In this document: one piece after another, positions 39,736 to 48,119 of the stretch
How the letters are laid out: each line of letters starts with the position of its first letter
Position numbering within the stretch: position 1 is the stretch's first letter
From: Jeotgalibaca dankookensis
GTDB taxonomy: Bacteria; Bacillota; Bacilli; Lactobacillales; Aerococcaceae
DNA: 64,000 bases
Direction of reading: 5' to 3'
Assembly (NCBI RefSeq): GCF_002005405.1
Contig: NZ_CP019728.1
Location: 682,001-746,000, forward strand
The notes under the pieces: generated by a model
The model's database searches: none
Told to the model about the DNA's origin: nothing
What the model saw: the letters and a program-made list of their open reading frames with translations, nothing else
Translations under genes and position numbers: made by a program

Positions 39736-40683
39736 ATGACAAAACAATATTTAGAATTAGCACAAACAATATTAGACCATGGTATTGAAAAAGGAGACCG
39801 CACAGGTACAGGCACGAAAAGTATATTTGGTTATCAGATGCGTTTTGATCTGCAAAAAGGATTTCCTTTGCTTACAACGAAAAAAACAGCTTTTGGGCTG
39901 ATTAAAAGTGAATTACTATGGTTCTTAAAAGGTGATACAAATATCCGTTACCTGTTAGAGAATAAAAACCATATCTGGGATGAGTGGGCATTTGAACGTT
40001 ATATTGCAACTGACGCTTATCAAGGACCGGATATGACGGACTTTGGAAGACGCTCCCTTGAAGATGCTTCTTTTAAGAATCTTTATCAAGAGCAAATGGC
40101 AATTTTTAGAGAAAAAATTTTAACAGATGATGACTTTTCTAAAACTTATGGTGAGCTAGGTAATATTTATGGCTCACAATGGCGTAACTGGAAAACCAGT
40201 CAAGGTGAAACGATTGATCAAATTAAAGACGTCATTGAAATGATTAAAAAAAATCCGGATTCGCGTCGTTTGATTGTTTCTGCCTGGAACCCAGAAGATG
40301 TTCCAAATATGGCTTTACCGCCTTGCCATACACTTTTTCAATTTTATGTTGCAGAAGGTAAGCTAAGTTGTCAGCTTTATCAACGAAGTGCAGATGTATT
40401 CTTAGGAGTTCCTTTTAATATTGCAAGTTATGCTTTGTTAACCCATTTAATTGCAAATGAAACAGGCTTAGAAGTGGGCGATTTTGTTCACACAATGGGA
40501 GATGCTCATCTTTATTTAAACCATATGGACCAAATAAAAGAACAATTAACACGTGAAACTTACGCATTACCGGAACTTATTATCCATAGTCCTGAAAAAT
40601 CTATTTTTGATATGGATAAAGAAGACATCGGCATAAAGGCTTACAAGAGTCATCCACGTATAAAAGCACCGATAGCAGTATAA
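39736..40683 (+). CDS. thyA: Thymidylate synthase ThyA (long form)
   Basis: A 315-residue folate-dependent thymidylate synthase making dTMP from dUMP and methylene-tetrahydrofolate. The catalytic cysteine is C197 in [13 protein letters not shown]. The RTGTGT loop near 22-27 and [16 protein letters not shown] are conserved. It has the insert of about 50 residues (about 85-140) seen in Lactobacillus casei-type ThyA. An in-frame ATG 27 bases upstream overlaps the ABC-F stop; the ATG at 39736, eight bases after AGGAGAGGGGG, is the start. dfrA follows to regenerate tetrahydrofolate. Confidence 0.96.
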   Translation: MTKQYLELAQTILDHGIEKGDRTGTGTKSIFGYQMRFDLQKGFPLLTTKKTAFGLIKSELLWFLKGDTNIRYLLENKNHIWDEWAFERYIATDAYQGPDMTDFGRRSLEDASFKNLYQEQMAIFREKILTDDDFSKTYGELGNIYGSQWRNWKTSQGETIDQIKDVIEMIKKNPDSRRLIVSAWNPEDVPNMALPPCHTLFQFYVAEGKLSCQLYQRSADVFLGVPFNIASYALLTHLIANETGLEVGDFVHTMGDAHLYLNHMDQIKEQLTRETYALPELIIHSPEKSIFDMDKEDIGIKAYKSHPRIKAPIAV

Positions 40684-40700
40684 AAGAGAGGGGTATGAAG

Positions 40701-41174
40701 ATGATTATATTAATTTGGGCTGAAGATGAAACGGGCGCAATTGGTAAAGATGGTCATCTTCCTTGGCGTTTACCCAATGACATGCGCTTTTTCAAAGAAA
40801 CAACTACTGGGCATGCCATCGTGATGGGAAGGAAAACGTTTCAAAGTATGAATGAGCGACCATTACCGAATCGTGACAACTATGTTCTGACGCGACAAGC
40901 TGATTATAAAAAATCGGGTGTACATATTATTCAGGACATAAAAGATTTACCACATGAAAGAGATGTATATGTTATCGGTGGGAGTGAAATTTACAAACTT
41001 TTTTTACCTATGGCTGATGTATTAATAAGGACAAAAATTGTTGGTGATTTTTCGGGAGATACTTTCTTTCCCGAAGTAGATTGGAATCAGTGGCAATTAA
41101 CTGAAGAAATAATAGGACAAGAAGACGATAGAAATAAATATGCTCACTCTTTTCAAACATTTCACAGAAAATAA
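40701..41174 (+). CDS. dfrA: Dihydrofolate reductase
   Basis: A 157-residue NADPH-dependent reductase that restores tetrahydrofolate from the dihydrofolate made by ThyA; the trimethoprim target. Motifs: IGKDGHLPWRLPNDMRFF (substrate loop, with the active-site acidic residue equivalent in NDMRFF), VMGRKTFQSM (NADPH) and VIGGSEIYKLFLP. Start: ATG 40695 is two bases from GAGAGGGG while ATG 40701 is eight bases away and gives MIILIWAED, as in relatives. A terminator shared with the convergent gene follows. Confidence 0.96.
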   Translation: MIILIWAEDETGAIGKDGHLPWRLPNDMRFFKETTTGHAIVMGRKTFQSMNERPLPNRDNYVLTRQADYKKSGVHIIQDIKDLPHERDVYVIGGSEIYKLFLPMADVLIRTKIVGDFSGDTFFPEVDWNQWQLTEEIIGQEDDRNKYAHSFQTFHRK

Positions 41175-41175
41175 A

Positions 41176-41222
41176 ATAGGAGAGTTTGGGTTTAAAAACC
41201 CAGACTCTCCTATTCTTTTTTT
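41176..41222. terminator. Bidirectional terminator between dfrA and the haemolysin-III gene
   Basis: ATAGGAGAGTTTGGGTTT pairs with the complementary arm ending CTCTCCTAT (one mismatch); T run on the plus side, A run on the other. It serves both convergent genes. Confidence 0.88.
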
Positions 41223-41228
41223 AAAAAA

Positions 41229-41876
41229 TTAAACGTAAAGCAAGATGGTAAAATAGTGGAAAGCAGCACCAGCTAAAACAAATAGGTGCCAAATGACATG
41301 CATATAGGCTAGGTGATTTTTACTATAAAAGATAGTTCCTAAGCTATAAGCCAAGCCTCCTAAAATTAAAAGAATGAGGCCAGGTGTTCCCAAATGAAGA
41401 CTGATTGGTTTAATAAGAAAAATGGCTAACCAGCCCATGCATAAGTAGAGGACGGTTGAGATTTTGTTAAACCTTCCAACGAAAAATATTTTCAAGATAA
41501 CTCCTAAAAGTGCGATTCCCCAAACGGCCAGAAGAAGTATCTGTGCTTGGACGCCTTCTAGAGCAATGAGAGCAAAAGGTGTGTATGATCCTGCAATTAA
41601 GAAATAAATAGCAGCATGATCGACGTATTGGAAGATGGTTCTGAAACGCGTGAAATTAAAGCTGTGGTAGAGTGTTGAAGCGAGAAAGAGTAAAATCATC
41701 GACAGTCCATAAACCAGATATGCAACGAGATGAACGGTGCTACCAGAATTAATTCCCTTCTTAACGAGAAAAAACAGCGCAATTGTACTCAGAATCGTTC
41801 CAATTCCATGGGTAACGGCGTTCCAAATTTCAATAATGATTTTTTCTCGATTATTACTCAATGAATGATTAAACAT
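41229..41876 (-). CDS. Haemolysin III family protein (PAQR/YqfA-like)
   Basis: A 215-residue integral membrane protein with seven predicted membrane segments. Family signatures are NAVTHGIG near the N terminus, FLASTLYHSF, DHAAIYFLIAGSYTPF, and a C-terminal IWHLFVLAGAAFHYF; the conserved Ser/His/Asp set is that of a putative metal site related to eukaryotic adiponectin receptors. The name haemolysin comes from the Bacillus cereus member; the cellular role is unclear. Start: the ATG at 41876 follows GGGGAGGG at five bases; an upstream ATG at 41891 is part of that site. Confidence 0.92.
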   Translation of the reverse strand: MFNHSLSNNREKIIIEIWNAVTHGIGTILSTIALFFLVKKGINSGSTVHLVAYLVYGLSMILLFLASTLYHSFNFTRFRTIFQYVDHAAIYFLIAGSYTPFALIALEGVQAQILLLAVWGIALLGVILKIFFVGRFNKISTVLYLCMGWLAIFLIKPISLHLGTPGLILLILGGLAYSLGTIFYSKNHLAYMHVIWHLFVLAGAAFHYFTILLYV

Positions 41877-41919
41877 ATGAACCCTCCCCATTTCAGAAAC
41901 AGTATTACAAACTAATAGA

Positions 41920-41928
41920 AGTATAGCA
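41920..41928 (-). promoter_or_regulatory. Extended -10 promoter of the haemolysin-III gene
   Basis: Minus-strand TGCTATACT, about 45 bases before the start. Confidence 0.5.
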
Positions 41929-41935
41929 TAATTAG

Positions 41936-41944
41936 TGCTAAAAT
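41936..41944 (+). promoter_or_regulatory. Extended -10 promoter of ypmS
   Basis: TGCTAAAAT, about 38 bases before ypmS. It lies back to back with the minus-strand promoter, so the two polymerase footprints overlap. Confidence 0.5.
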
Positions 41945-41981
41945 AAAAAAGTAGTCTAACTTTTAAAGAAGGATGATTGCA

Positions 41982-42614
41982 ATGAGAAAAAATATATTAA
42001 AAGGAAATTCTTTTTGGAAATGGGCTTTCTTTATTTTATTGCTCATAAACATCATTGTGTTTGGTTATATCATTAATTTATTTTTTGGATCTAGAACATC
42101 AACGGAGGCGGATATCTCTTCTAATCGTTCGAATAAAATAGAAACGGTTAAACAAGAAGAGCAAATTGAAGCGACCATTAGTTTAAATGGTCAAGAATTA
42201 CAACTGTTACTTCAAACCATTTTAGAAATGGAAGCAGATCAGCAACAAGTCCCTAATATTTTAATTACTGATTCAATTATATTAACGGGTGAGATAGAGT
42301 TATTAGGGTTTCCATTAGAATATTTTATTGAGGCTGAGCCTTTTACTACTAATAATGGTAATTTGCAGCTAAAAGTAGCAAAGGTAAACATGGGTTCCTT
42401 ATCCCTACCAATTGAACAATCATTAGAAATTATCCAAGGTTTTTTTAACCCATCTATACCTGTAGAAGTAAATGCAAGTGAACATTTCCTTGTAATCTTG
42501 TTAAGTGAAATAAAAACCGATTACTTTGAAGGGATTGAACTTAAAAAAATTGATAAAGAAAAACAAGAGTACACATTTAATATCAGCATTGCAAGCAAAA
42601 ATTTGCTACAATAG
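41982..42614 (+). CDS. ypmS: YpmS-like membrane-anchored protein (DUF2140)
   Basis: A 210-residue protein with one N-terminal membrane segment (about 12-36) and a beta-rich extracytoplasmic domain of the DUF2140/YpmS family (LTGEIELLGFPLEYFIEAEP). Function is unknown in the family. Start: the ATG at 41982 (MRKNILKG) is about nine bases from AGAAGG, against two for the ATG at 41973. Its position near dfrA and thyA resembles Bacillus, where ypmS lies downstream of thyB-dfrA. yozE starts 28 bases later. Confidence 0.82.
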   Translation: MRKNILKGNSFWKWAFFILLLINIIVFGYIINLFFGSRTSTEADISSNRSNKIETVKQEEQIEATISLNGQELQLLLQTILEMEADQQQVPNILITDSIILTGEIELLGFPLEYFIEAEPFTTNNGNLQLKVAKVNMGSLSLPIEQSLEIIQGFFNPSIPVEVNASEHFLVILLSEIKTDYFEGIELKKIDKEKQEYTFNISIASKNLLQ

Positions 42615-42642
42615 TATTAGTAAAGAAATTGGAGGGAACACA

Positions 42643-42867
42643 ATGGATTTACAATTTTATCAATTTGCCATGACTTTTCGAGATCCCTATAAGACCGATT
42701 CCTTAACCAAATTAGCGAATCGCTTAGACAAAGATACAGGTTTTCCTCGGAACCACTCTGATTATCATATATTATCCGATTACCTTGAATTAAGTGGTGA
42801 ATACGAAGCTCATCTCGATGATTTTGATGAAATGTATCAGCTTTATAAAGAACGGAAACAAGCGTAA
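42643..42867 (+). CDS. yozE: YozE family protein (UPF0346, SAM-like fold)
   Basis: A 74-residue acidic protein of the YozE family: FYQFAMTFRDPYK near the N terminus, FPRNHSDYHILSDYLE in the middle, and DDFDEMYQLYKERK at the end. Members have a sterile-alpha-motif-like helical fold and no known function. The frame extends upstream into ypmS, but the ATG at 42643 follows GGAGGG at a good distance. An extended -10 (TTGCTACAAT, near 42603-42612) inside the end of ypmS may provide a separate promoter. Confidence 0.9.
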   Translation: MDLQFYQFAMTFRDPYKTDSLTKLANRLDKDTGFPRNHSDYHILSDYLELSGEYEAHLDDFDEMYQLYKERKQA

Positions 42868-42896
42868 ACCAAAATAAAAAAAAGTGAGGAATAAAA

Positions 42897-43601
42897 ATGA
42901 GTGTACATATTGCAGCGAAACCAGGAGAAATTGCAGAAACAGTTTTATTACCAGGAGATCCTTTACGTGCCAAATATATAGCAGAAACTTATTTGGAAGA
43001 TGTTGTACAATACAATTCTGTCAGAAATATGTTTGGATATACAGGAACTTATAACGGTAAGCGTATTTCTGTTCAAGGGACAGGTATGGGCTTACCATCT
43101 ATCATGATATATGCAAATGAGTTAATCACGGAATATGGGGTTAAAAACTTAATTCGCGTCGGTTCAGCTGGAAGTATACAAAAAGATGTTCATATTCGTG
43201 ACATTGTCCTTGCTCAAGGTGCAACGACTGACTCAAGTGTTGTAGCAAACATATTCCAAAACCAAGTGAACTTTGCACCATTAGCCAGCTTCAACCTTTT
43301 AAAAAATGCTCATGATCTTGCGAAAGAACGAGATTTAACGGTTCATGTTGGGAACGTCTTGTCATCCGATCGTTTTTATAACGCAGAACTTGATAAAAAT
43401 AAATTAGCTGATTATGGTGTTTTAGCAATTGAAATGGAAGCAACCGGTTTATATATGTTAGCTGCCCAACATCAGGTTAATGCCTTAGCAATTTTAACGA
43501 TTAGTGACCATATTTTAACTGGTGAAGAAACAACCTCTGAAGAACGTGAAAAAACATTTGATGACATGATGCTAATAGCATTAGACAGCGTTTTAAAGTA
43601 G
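42897..43601 (+). CDS. deoD: Purine-nucleoside phosphorylase DeoD
   Basis: A 234-residue PNP of the hexameric DeoD type, which splits purine nucleosides with phosphate to base and pentose 1-phosphate for salvage. Motifs: [14 protein letters not shown] (phosphate site), [25 protein letters not shown], and [12 protein letters not shown] near residue 180, followed by the catalytic aspartate in [15 protein letters not shown] site upstream. The gene stands apart from other deo genes. Confidence 0.95.
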   Translation: MSVHIAAKPGEIAETVLLPGDPLRAKYIAETYLEDVVQYNSVRNMFGYTGTYNGKRISVQGTGMGLPSIMIYANELITEYGVKNLIRVGSAGSIQKDVHIRDIVLAQGATTDSSVVANIFQNQVNFAPLASFNLLKNAHDLAKERDLTVHVGNVLSSDRFYNAELDKNKLADYGVLAIEMEATGLYMLAAQHQVNALAILTISDHILTGEETTSEEREKTFDDMMLIALDSVLK

Positions 43602-43642
43602 GCATCTTTCTTCGAGAAAATAAGTAGGGGGGACCCGTAAAT

Positions 43643-45127
43643 ATGGATAAAAAAAAGAAAAAAAGAAAAATTGGTATTAAACTTCCCGTTTATTTTCTCT
43701 CCCTTTTTGTCGTAGCTTTAATATCTGTTGGCTTGACTTATTGGCTTGTAACAAATGGGTTGTTTCAAACGAACCCAATTGCACGAACCAATCCAGAATC
43801 AAAACAGCCAATCACTGAAATAAAAAATGTTGAGGGATTTCAAAATATTGAAGCGGTTTATGAAATTATCCTAAGTAACTATATTGAAAATGTTGATGAA
43901 AAAGATTTAATCGAAGGTGCTCTGTCAGGAATGGTAAGCGCTGTTCAAGATCCTTATAGTCAATACTTGAATATTGATGAGTCTGAAAATATGAACGATA
44001 CAATCTCGGCTTCATTTGAAGGTATTGGAGCCGAAATTATGAGTATGGATGACCAAATTACCATTGTTTCACCTATAAAAGGCTCCCCGGCTGAAGAAAG
44101 TGGCCTTTTGCCTAATGATATTATTCTTAGTGCAGATGATGTTTCATTACAAGGGATGACAGCTACCGAAGCAGTCACACTCATTCGAGGCGAGCGCGGT
44201 AGTACGGTAACTTTAGAAATCAAGCGAGGGACACAAGTTTTCACCGTCGATATTGTTCGGGATACAATTCCAATTGAAACAGTAGGTTTTCATCTTGATG
44301 AAAATGATGATAAAATTGGTGTAGTTGCTGTTTATAATTTTGCGAGACCAACTTATCAAGAAATCGTTGATGCCGTTCAAGAATTGCGGACCCAAGGTGC
44401 TGAAAAATTTGTTTTCGATTTTAGACAAAACCCCGGTGGTCTCCTTGATCAAGCACTGAAAATAGCTAATATGTTTGTGGAAGATGGAGCAATACTTTTA
44501 CAAACAGAAGAAAAAGGTTCTGAACCGTACATCATTCAAGCTAGTGACCAAGAATATGGGGCTTTCCAAATAAAAGAGCCTGCTGTTATGTTAATAGATG
44601 AGGGAAGTGCCAGTGCATCAGAGATTGTTGCAGGAGTTATGAAAGAAGAAGCCGAAGTACCACTAGTAGGTACTACTTCTTTTGGAAAAGGGACAGTTCA
44701 ATCTATCTATCCTTTGACTGCTAAAAGCGAGTTAAAACTTACCGTCGCAAAATGGTTAACACCAGAAGGTAACTGGATACACGATGAAGGTATTGAACCC
44801 GATTATAAAGTTAATCTTCCCGATTATGCGTTTCTAACGCTTATTGATACTTCAGAGACTTATGAATTAGGTGCAGTATCAGAGGCAGTAAGTAATGTGG
44901 AAGAAATTTTGGAGGCTGTAGGTTATGCAGTTACCGCTGATGGCTACCTCGACTATGATACTGTAGCAGCTATTGAACAAATTCAGGTAGACAACCAATT
45001 AAAACCAAGTGGAGTACTAGATGATGAAACAGCCCGTGTTTTAACTGAAGAATTGAGAGAAGTTATCCAAGATAATGATACGCAGTATGCAAAAGCAATT
45101 GAAGTTCTAGAGGGTTTGAGTGAGTAA
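43643..45127 (+). CDS. ctpA: Carboxy-terminal processing protease (S41, CtpA/CtpB type)
   Basis: A 494-residue membrane-anchored serine protease. A basic start and membrane segment (about 14-37) place the rest outside. Then come a PDZ domain (about 115-195, EGIGAEIM, SPAEESGLLPNDIIL), the S41 catalytic core with the nucleophile serine in DEGSASASEI and the lysine in SFGKGTVQ, and a C-terminal peptidoglycan-binding domain (about 410-475, GYLDYDTVAAIEQIQ). It trims or degrades exported proteins at the wall. Its stop codon touches the ATG of the first signal peptidase gene, so the protease cluster is one unit. Confidence 0.94.
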   Translation: MDKKKKKRKIGIKLPVYFLSLFVVALISVGLTYWLVTNGLFQTNPIARTNPESKQPITEIKNVEGFQNIEAVYEIILSNYIENVDEKDLIEGALSGMVSAVQDPYSQYLNIDESENMNDTISASFEGIGAEIMSMDDQITIVSPIKGSPAEESGLLPNDIILSADDVSLQGMTATEAVTLIRGERGSTVTLEIKRGTQVFTVDIVRDTIPIETVGFHLDENDDKIGVVAVYNFARPTYQEIVDAVQELRTQGAEKFVFDFRQNPGGLLDQALKIANMFVEDGAILLQTEEKGSEPYIIQASDQEYGAFQIKEPAVMLIDEGSASASEIVAGVMKEEAEVPLVGTTSFGKGTVQSIYPLTAKSELKLTVAKWLTPEGNWIHDEGIEPDYKVNLPDYAFLTLIDTSETYELGAVSEAVSNVEEILEAVGYAVTADGYLDYDTVAAIEQIQVDNQLKPSGVLDDETARVLTEELREVIQDNDTQYAKAIEVLEGLSE

Positions 45128-45664
45128 ATGAAAAAATCACTTTCTGATTGTATTTGGGATTGGTTTAAAGCGTTTCTAGTCGCATTTTTAATAGCCTTAT
45201 CCATTCGTTATTTTGTTCTTATCCCTCTAAAAGTAGTGGGTGACTCAATGAGTCCCACCTTAGAACCGGATACTTATATTTTATATAGTAAAAACAAAAA
45301 AGTTGATCGTTTTGATATCGTTCTATTTCATGATGCTAACAACCAAGTTTTTATTAAACGTGTCATTGGCTTGCCCGGTGAGACAATTGTATACCAGGAC
45401 GATCAGCTTTTTATAAATGATAAAAAAGTATCGGAACCTTTCCTTCATAATGATTTAGATGAGGAGCAAGTTTTTACTACAGATTTTCCATTGTCTGAAG
45501 ATTTAGATAATAAAAAAATACCAGTGGATAGCTATTTTGTTTTAGGCGACAATCGTCCACGTAGCAAAGATAGTCGCATGCTCGGTTTTATTCCGATCGA
45601 AGCCATTGAAGGTAAAGCAAGATTGGTAATCTATCCACTCGATCAATTTTCTATATTAGACTAA
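45128..45664 (+). CDS. lepB: Signal peptidase I (first of two tandem copies)
   Basis: A 178-residue type I signal peptidase that cleaves signal peptides from exported proteins. One N-terminal membrane segment (about 12-32) is followed by the catalytic dyad S40 (VVGDSMSPTL) and K77 (FIKRVIGLPG) and the conserved GDNRPRSKDSR box. The ATG begins at the base after the ctpA stop and its ribosome-binding site inside ctpA is poor, suggesting translational coupling. The next copy is longer and diverged, so this is not a recent exact duplication. Confidence 0.94.
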   Translation: MKKSLSDCIWDWFKAFLVAFLIALSIRYFVLIPLKVVGDSMSPTLEPDTYILYSKNKKVDRFDIVLFHDANNQVFIKRVIGLPGETIVYQDDQLFINDKKVSEPFLHNDLDEEQVFTTDFPLSEDLDNKKIPVDSYFVLGDNRPRSKDSRMLGFIPIEAIEGKARLVIYPLDQFSILD

Positions 45665-45694
45665 TTAATTTACAAGTGAAAGGAGTGTGGCCGT

Positions 45695-46360
45695 ATGGAT
45701 CATTTAGAAAATGAACGTGAGTCTAATCAGTACGATTATAAAAATCCAAAGCAATCAAGAATGAACAACTTCATTAAAGAAACTGTTAATATATTATTGT
45801 CTGTACTGGTGGCTTTTATTTTATTTGTTTTTATCCGTACGTTCCTTTTCTTTCCTTTTGAAGTGGTTGGACAATCAATGGAACCAACGCTCTTAAGTGG
45901 TGATCGCTTAATCTTAAATCGTCTAGGGAGTGTGGACCGGTTTGATGTGGTCGTTTTTCCTGCACCAGACGATCCCAACAGTGGTGAAGAGTACGTCAAA
46001 CGGATTATAGGTTTGCCAGGGGACGAAATTAAGTATATAGAAGATAATTTATATATAAATGGAAACTTAATAAATGAACATTATTTGGAGCCTTCGAAAG
46101 AAGAACTGCAAAAAAAATTAGAAGAGAATCCGGAGCAAGTAAACTTTACTCAAATAACAAATGACTTTTCGTTATTAGATATATCTATCGGTGATTCGGC
46201 TGTTGTTCCACCAGACACTTACTTTGTGTTAGGCGATAACCGACAAAATTCTAAAGATAGTCGGGTGTTTGGTTTTTTGAATCAAGAAACGGTTGAAGGT
46301 ACAGCTAGTTTGAGAATTTGGCCGTTAAATCGTATTGGTTTTCTAGAAAAAAATGAATAA
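45695..46360 (+). CDS. lepB: Signal peptidase I (second tandem copy)
   Basis: A 221-residue type I signal peptidase. A hydrophilic N-terminal extension of about 25 residues precedes the membrane segment (about 30-54). The catalytic dyad is S61 (VVGQSMEPTL) and K102 (EYVKRIIGLPG), with GDNRQNSKDSR as box E. Compared with the first copy it has an insertion around residues 126-160. AAAGGAG site, 30 bases after the first copy. Both copies keep all catalytic residues, so two active enzymes with different substrate ranges are plausible. Confidence 0.94.
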   Translation: MDHLENERESNQYDYKNPKQSRMNNFIKETVNILLSVLVAFILFVFIRTFLFFPFEVVGQSMEPTLLSGDRLILNRLGSVDRFDVVVFPAPDDPNSGEEYVKRIIGLPGDEIKYIEDNLYINGNLINEHYLEPSKEELQKKLEENPEQVNFTQITNDFSLLDISIGDSAVVPPDTYFVLGDNRQNSKDSRVFGFLNQETVEGTASLRIWPLNRIGFLEKNE

Positions 46361-46365
46361 TAAAA

Positions 46366-46396
46366 AAATGGCTGGAGCTTAGCTCCAGCCATTTCT
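46366..46396 (-). terminator. Hairpin after lepB, terminator-like mainly on the minus strand
   Basis: A perfect 13-base-pair stem AAATGGCTGGAGC / GCTCCAGCCATTT with a TTA loop. The long T run (seven bases) is on the minus-strand side; on the plus side only TTTCT follows. It may slow the plus-strand operon only weakly. Confidence 0.6.
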
Positions 46397-46418
46397 AAGG
46401 TAATGGAGGAGTGAGCGT

Positions 46419-47279
46419 ATGGTTATTCAATGGTTCCCAGGACATATGGCGAAAGCTAAAAGACAAGCAATTGAAAACAGAAACATGGTTGATATCGTTC
46501 TTGAATTAGTAGATGCACGAATACCCATTTCAAGCCGGAATCCTTTGATGGATGAAATTGTTGGTGGAAAACCACGTTTGATTATTTTGAATAAAGCAGA
46601 TTTAGCTGATAGCAACATGACTAATGATTGGTTAGAATATTTTAATCACCCAGAGCATAATCAAAAAGCTATTGCGGTTAATGCTTTTAATCAATCGGAT
46701 ATTAAAAGAACTAAAAACATTATTAAAGAGATGATGATTGAAAAAATGGCTGCGCGGGAAGCAAGGGGAATAAAGCCACGTGCGATTCGATTAATGGTCT
46801 TGGGAATCCCAAATGTGGGTAAATCAACTTTTATTAACCAAATTATCAAACGAAATCGTGCGAAAACTGCTAACAAACCTGGCGTTACCCAGCATCAACA
46901 ATGGTTAAAAATCGAGAATGATTTTGAATTACTTGATACACCGGGAATTCTCTGGCATAAGTTTGAGGATCAAGCGATCGGCATGAAGCTGGCTTTAACA
47001 GGTGCCATTAAAGACACACTGTTTCATAAAGATGACATTGCGCTTTATGCTTTAGAGCTATGGACGAATAGATATCCTGGCCGTCTTAAACAGGTCTACC
47101 GCTTAGATGAATCACTTGGCAAAGAATCATATCCAGATATGCTAATGGCCTTAACTGAACAGTTAAATTTTGGCGATGAATATGATCGGGCAAGTGAAAA
47201 ATTAATATTTGATATCCGTGATGGAAAACTTGGTACCTTTACATTGGATGAGGTACCTGAAAATACAAATTCACAATAG
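46419..47279 (+). CDS. rbgA: Ribosome biogenesis GTPase RbgA (YlqF)
   Basis: A 286-residue circularly permuted GTPase needed for 50S subunit assembly. G4 comes first (LNKADLAD, about 56-63), then G1 GIPNVGKSTFIN (about 129-140) and G3 DTPGILW; the C-terminal ANTAR-like RNA-binding region follows. The ATG has a GGAGG site. rbgA-rnhB adjacency is the Bacillus order (ylqF-rnhB). Confidence 0.96.
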   Translation: MVIQWFPGHMAKAKRQAIENRNMVDIVLELVDARIPISSRNPLMDEIVGGKPRLIILNKADLADSNMTNDWLEYFNHPEHNQKAIAVNAFNQSDIKRTKNIIKEMMIEKMAAREARGIKPRAIRLMVLGIPNVGKSTFINQIIKRNRAKTANKPGVTQHQQWLKIENDFELLDTPGILWHKFEDQAIGMKLALTGAIKDTLFHKDDIALYALELWTNRYPGRLKQVYRLDESLGKESYPDMLMALTEQLNFGDEYDRASEKLIFDIRDGKLGTFTLDEVPENTNSQ

Positions 47280-47287
47280 AGGTTAGT

Positions 47288-48064
47288 ATGGAAAAAAAAC
47301 AGACAATTGCTGAAATAAGAGAACGATTATCACAAATTACGGATCCAGAAGAGGCAGTATTTGCCGAATTATTACAGGATACTCGAAAAGGTATCCAATT
47401 AGAAATAAAGCGTTGGCAAAATAATTATCAAAAAAAAATACAGTTACTTCAACATCAAGAAACGATGTTATACCACGAAAATGTATTATCTAAGCAAGGT
47501 TTTACTACTATAGCAGGAATTGACGAGGTTGGACGAGGACCGTTAGCTGGTCCAGTAGTTGCAGCTGCTGTTATCCTTCCACAGGACATGCCAGCTTTGC
47601 CTATCAATGATTCAAAAAAACTTTCAAGAGCCGTTCGGGAAGAATTGTATGCCATTATAATGGAAAAAGCACAAGTGGGAATCGGTATTATTGATAATAA
47701 GGTTATTGATAGTGTAAACATTTATCAAGCCACTAAATTAGCTATGATGCAAGCTGTTAACAATTTAAACCTACAACCGGATGCTTTATTAATTGATGCT
47801 ATGAAACTGCCTTTAGCCCAAAAACAAGTATCTCTAATAAAAGGAGATTTGAATTCTTATTCCATAGCCGCAGCTAGTATTGTTGCAAAAGTCTACCGTG
47901 ATCAAATGATGACGGATTATGCGAAAGAGTATCCCCACTATGGATTTGAAAAAAATGCTGGGTATGGGACAAAAGCTCATTTAGATGGATTACACAAGTA
48001 TGGCTTAACTTCCATCCATCGAAAAAGTTTCGAACCTATCAAAACAATGGTTAGAAATCAATAA
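47288..48064 (+). CDS. rnhB: Ribonuclease HII
   Basis: A 258-residue RNase HII that cuts RNA in RNA-DNA hybrids and removes misincorporated ribonucleotides. The catalytic acids start with D79 and E80 in GIDEVGRGPLAGPVV, continue with the aspartate of LLIDAMKLP, and SIAAASIVAKVYRD is conserved. The N-terminal extension of about 70 residues is typical for Firmicutes. It starts eight bases after rbgA with AGAGGT overlapping that stop. Confidence 0.96.
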   Translation: MEKKQTIAEIRERLSQITDPEEAVFAELLQDTRKGIQLEIKRWQNNYQKKIQLLQHQETMLYHENVLSKQGFTTIAGIDEVGRGPLAGPVVAAAVILPQDMPALPINDSKKLSRAVREELYAIIMEKAQVGIGIIDNKVIDSVNIYQATKLAMMQAVNNLNLQPDALLIDAMKLPLAQKQVSLIKGDLNSYSIAAASIVAKVYRDQMMTDYAKEYPHYGFEKNAGYGTKAHLDGLHKYGLTSIHRKSFEPIKTMVRNQ

Positions 48065-48076
48065 AAAAGGTTTTAA

Positions 48077-48119
48077 CTCTTTTTTCTCTATATATAGGTA
48101 GAGAAAAGGGGGTTTTTTT
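48077..48119 (+). terminator. Terminator-like hairpin containing the dprA ribosome-binding site
   Basis: TTTTCTCTA (48082-48090) pairs with TAGAGAAAA (48099-48107). G-T and C-G pairs extend the stem outwards to 48077 and 48112, enclosing GGGGG, the only good ribosome-binding site for dprA. Seven T follow and end at the dprA start codon. Confidence 0.6.
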
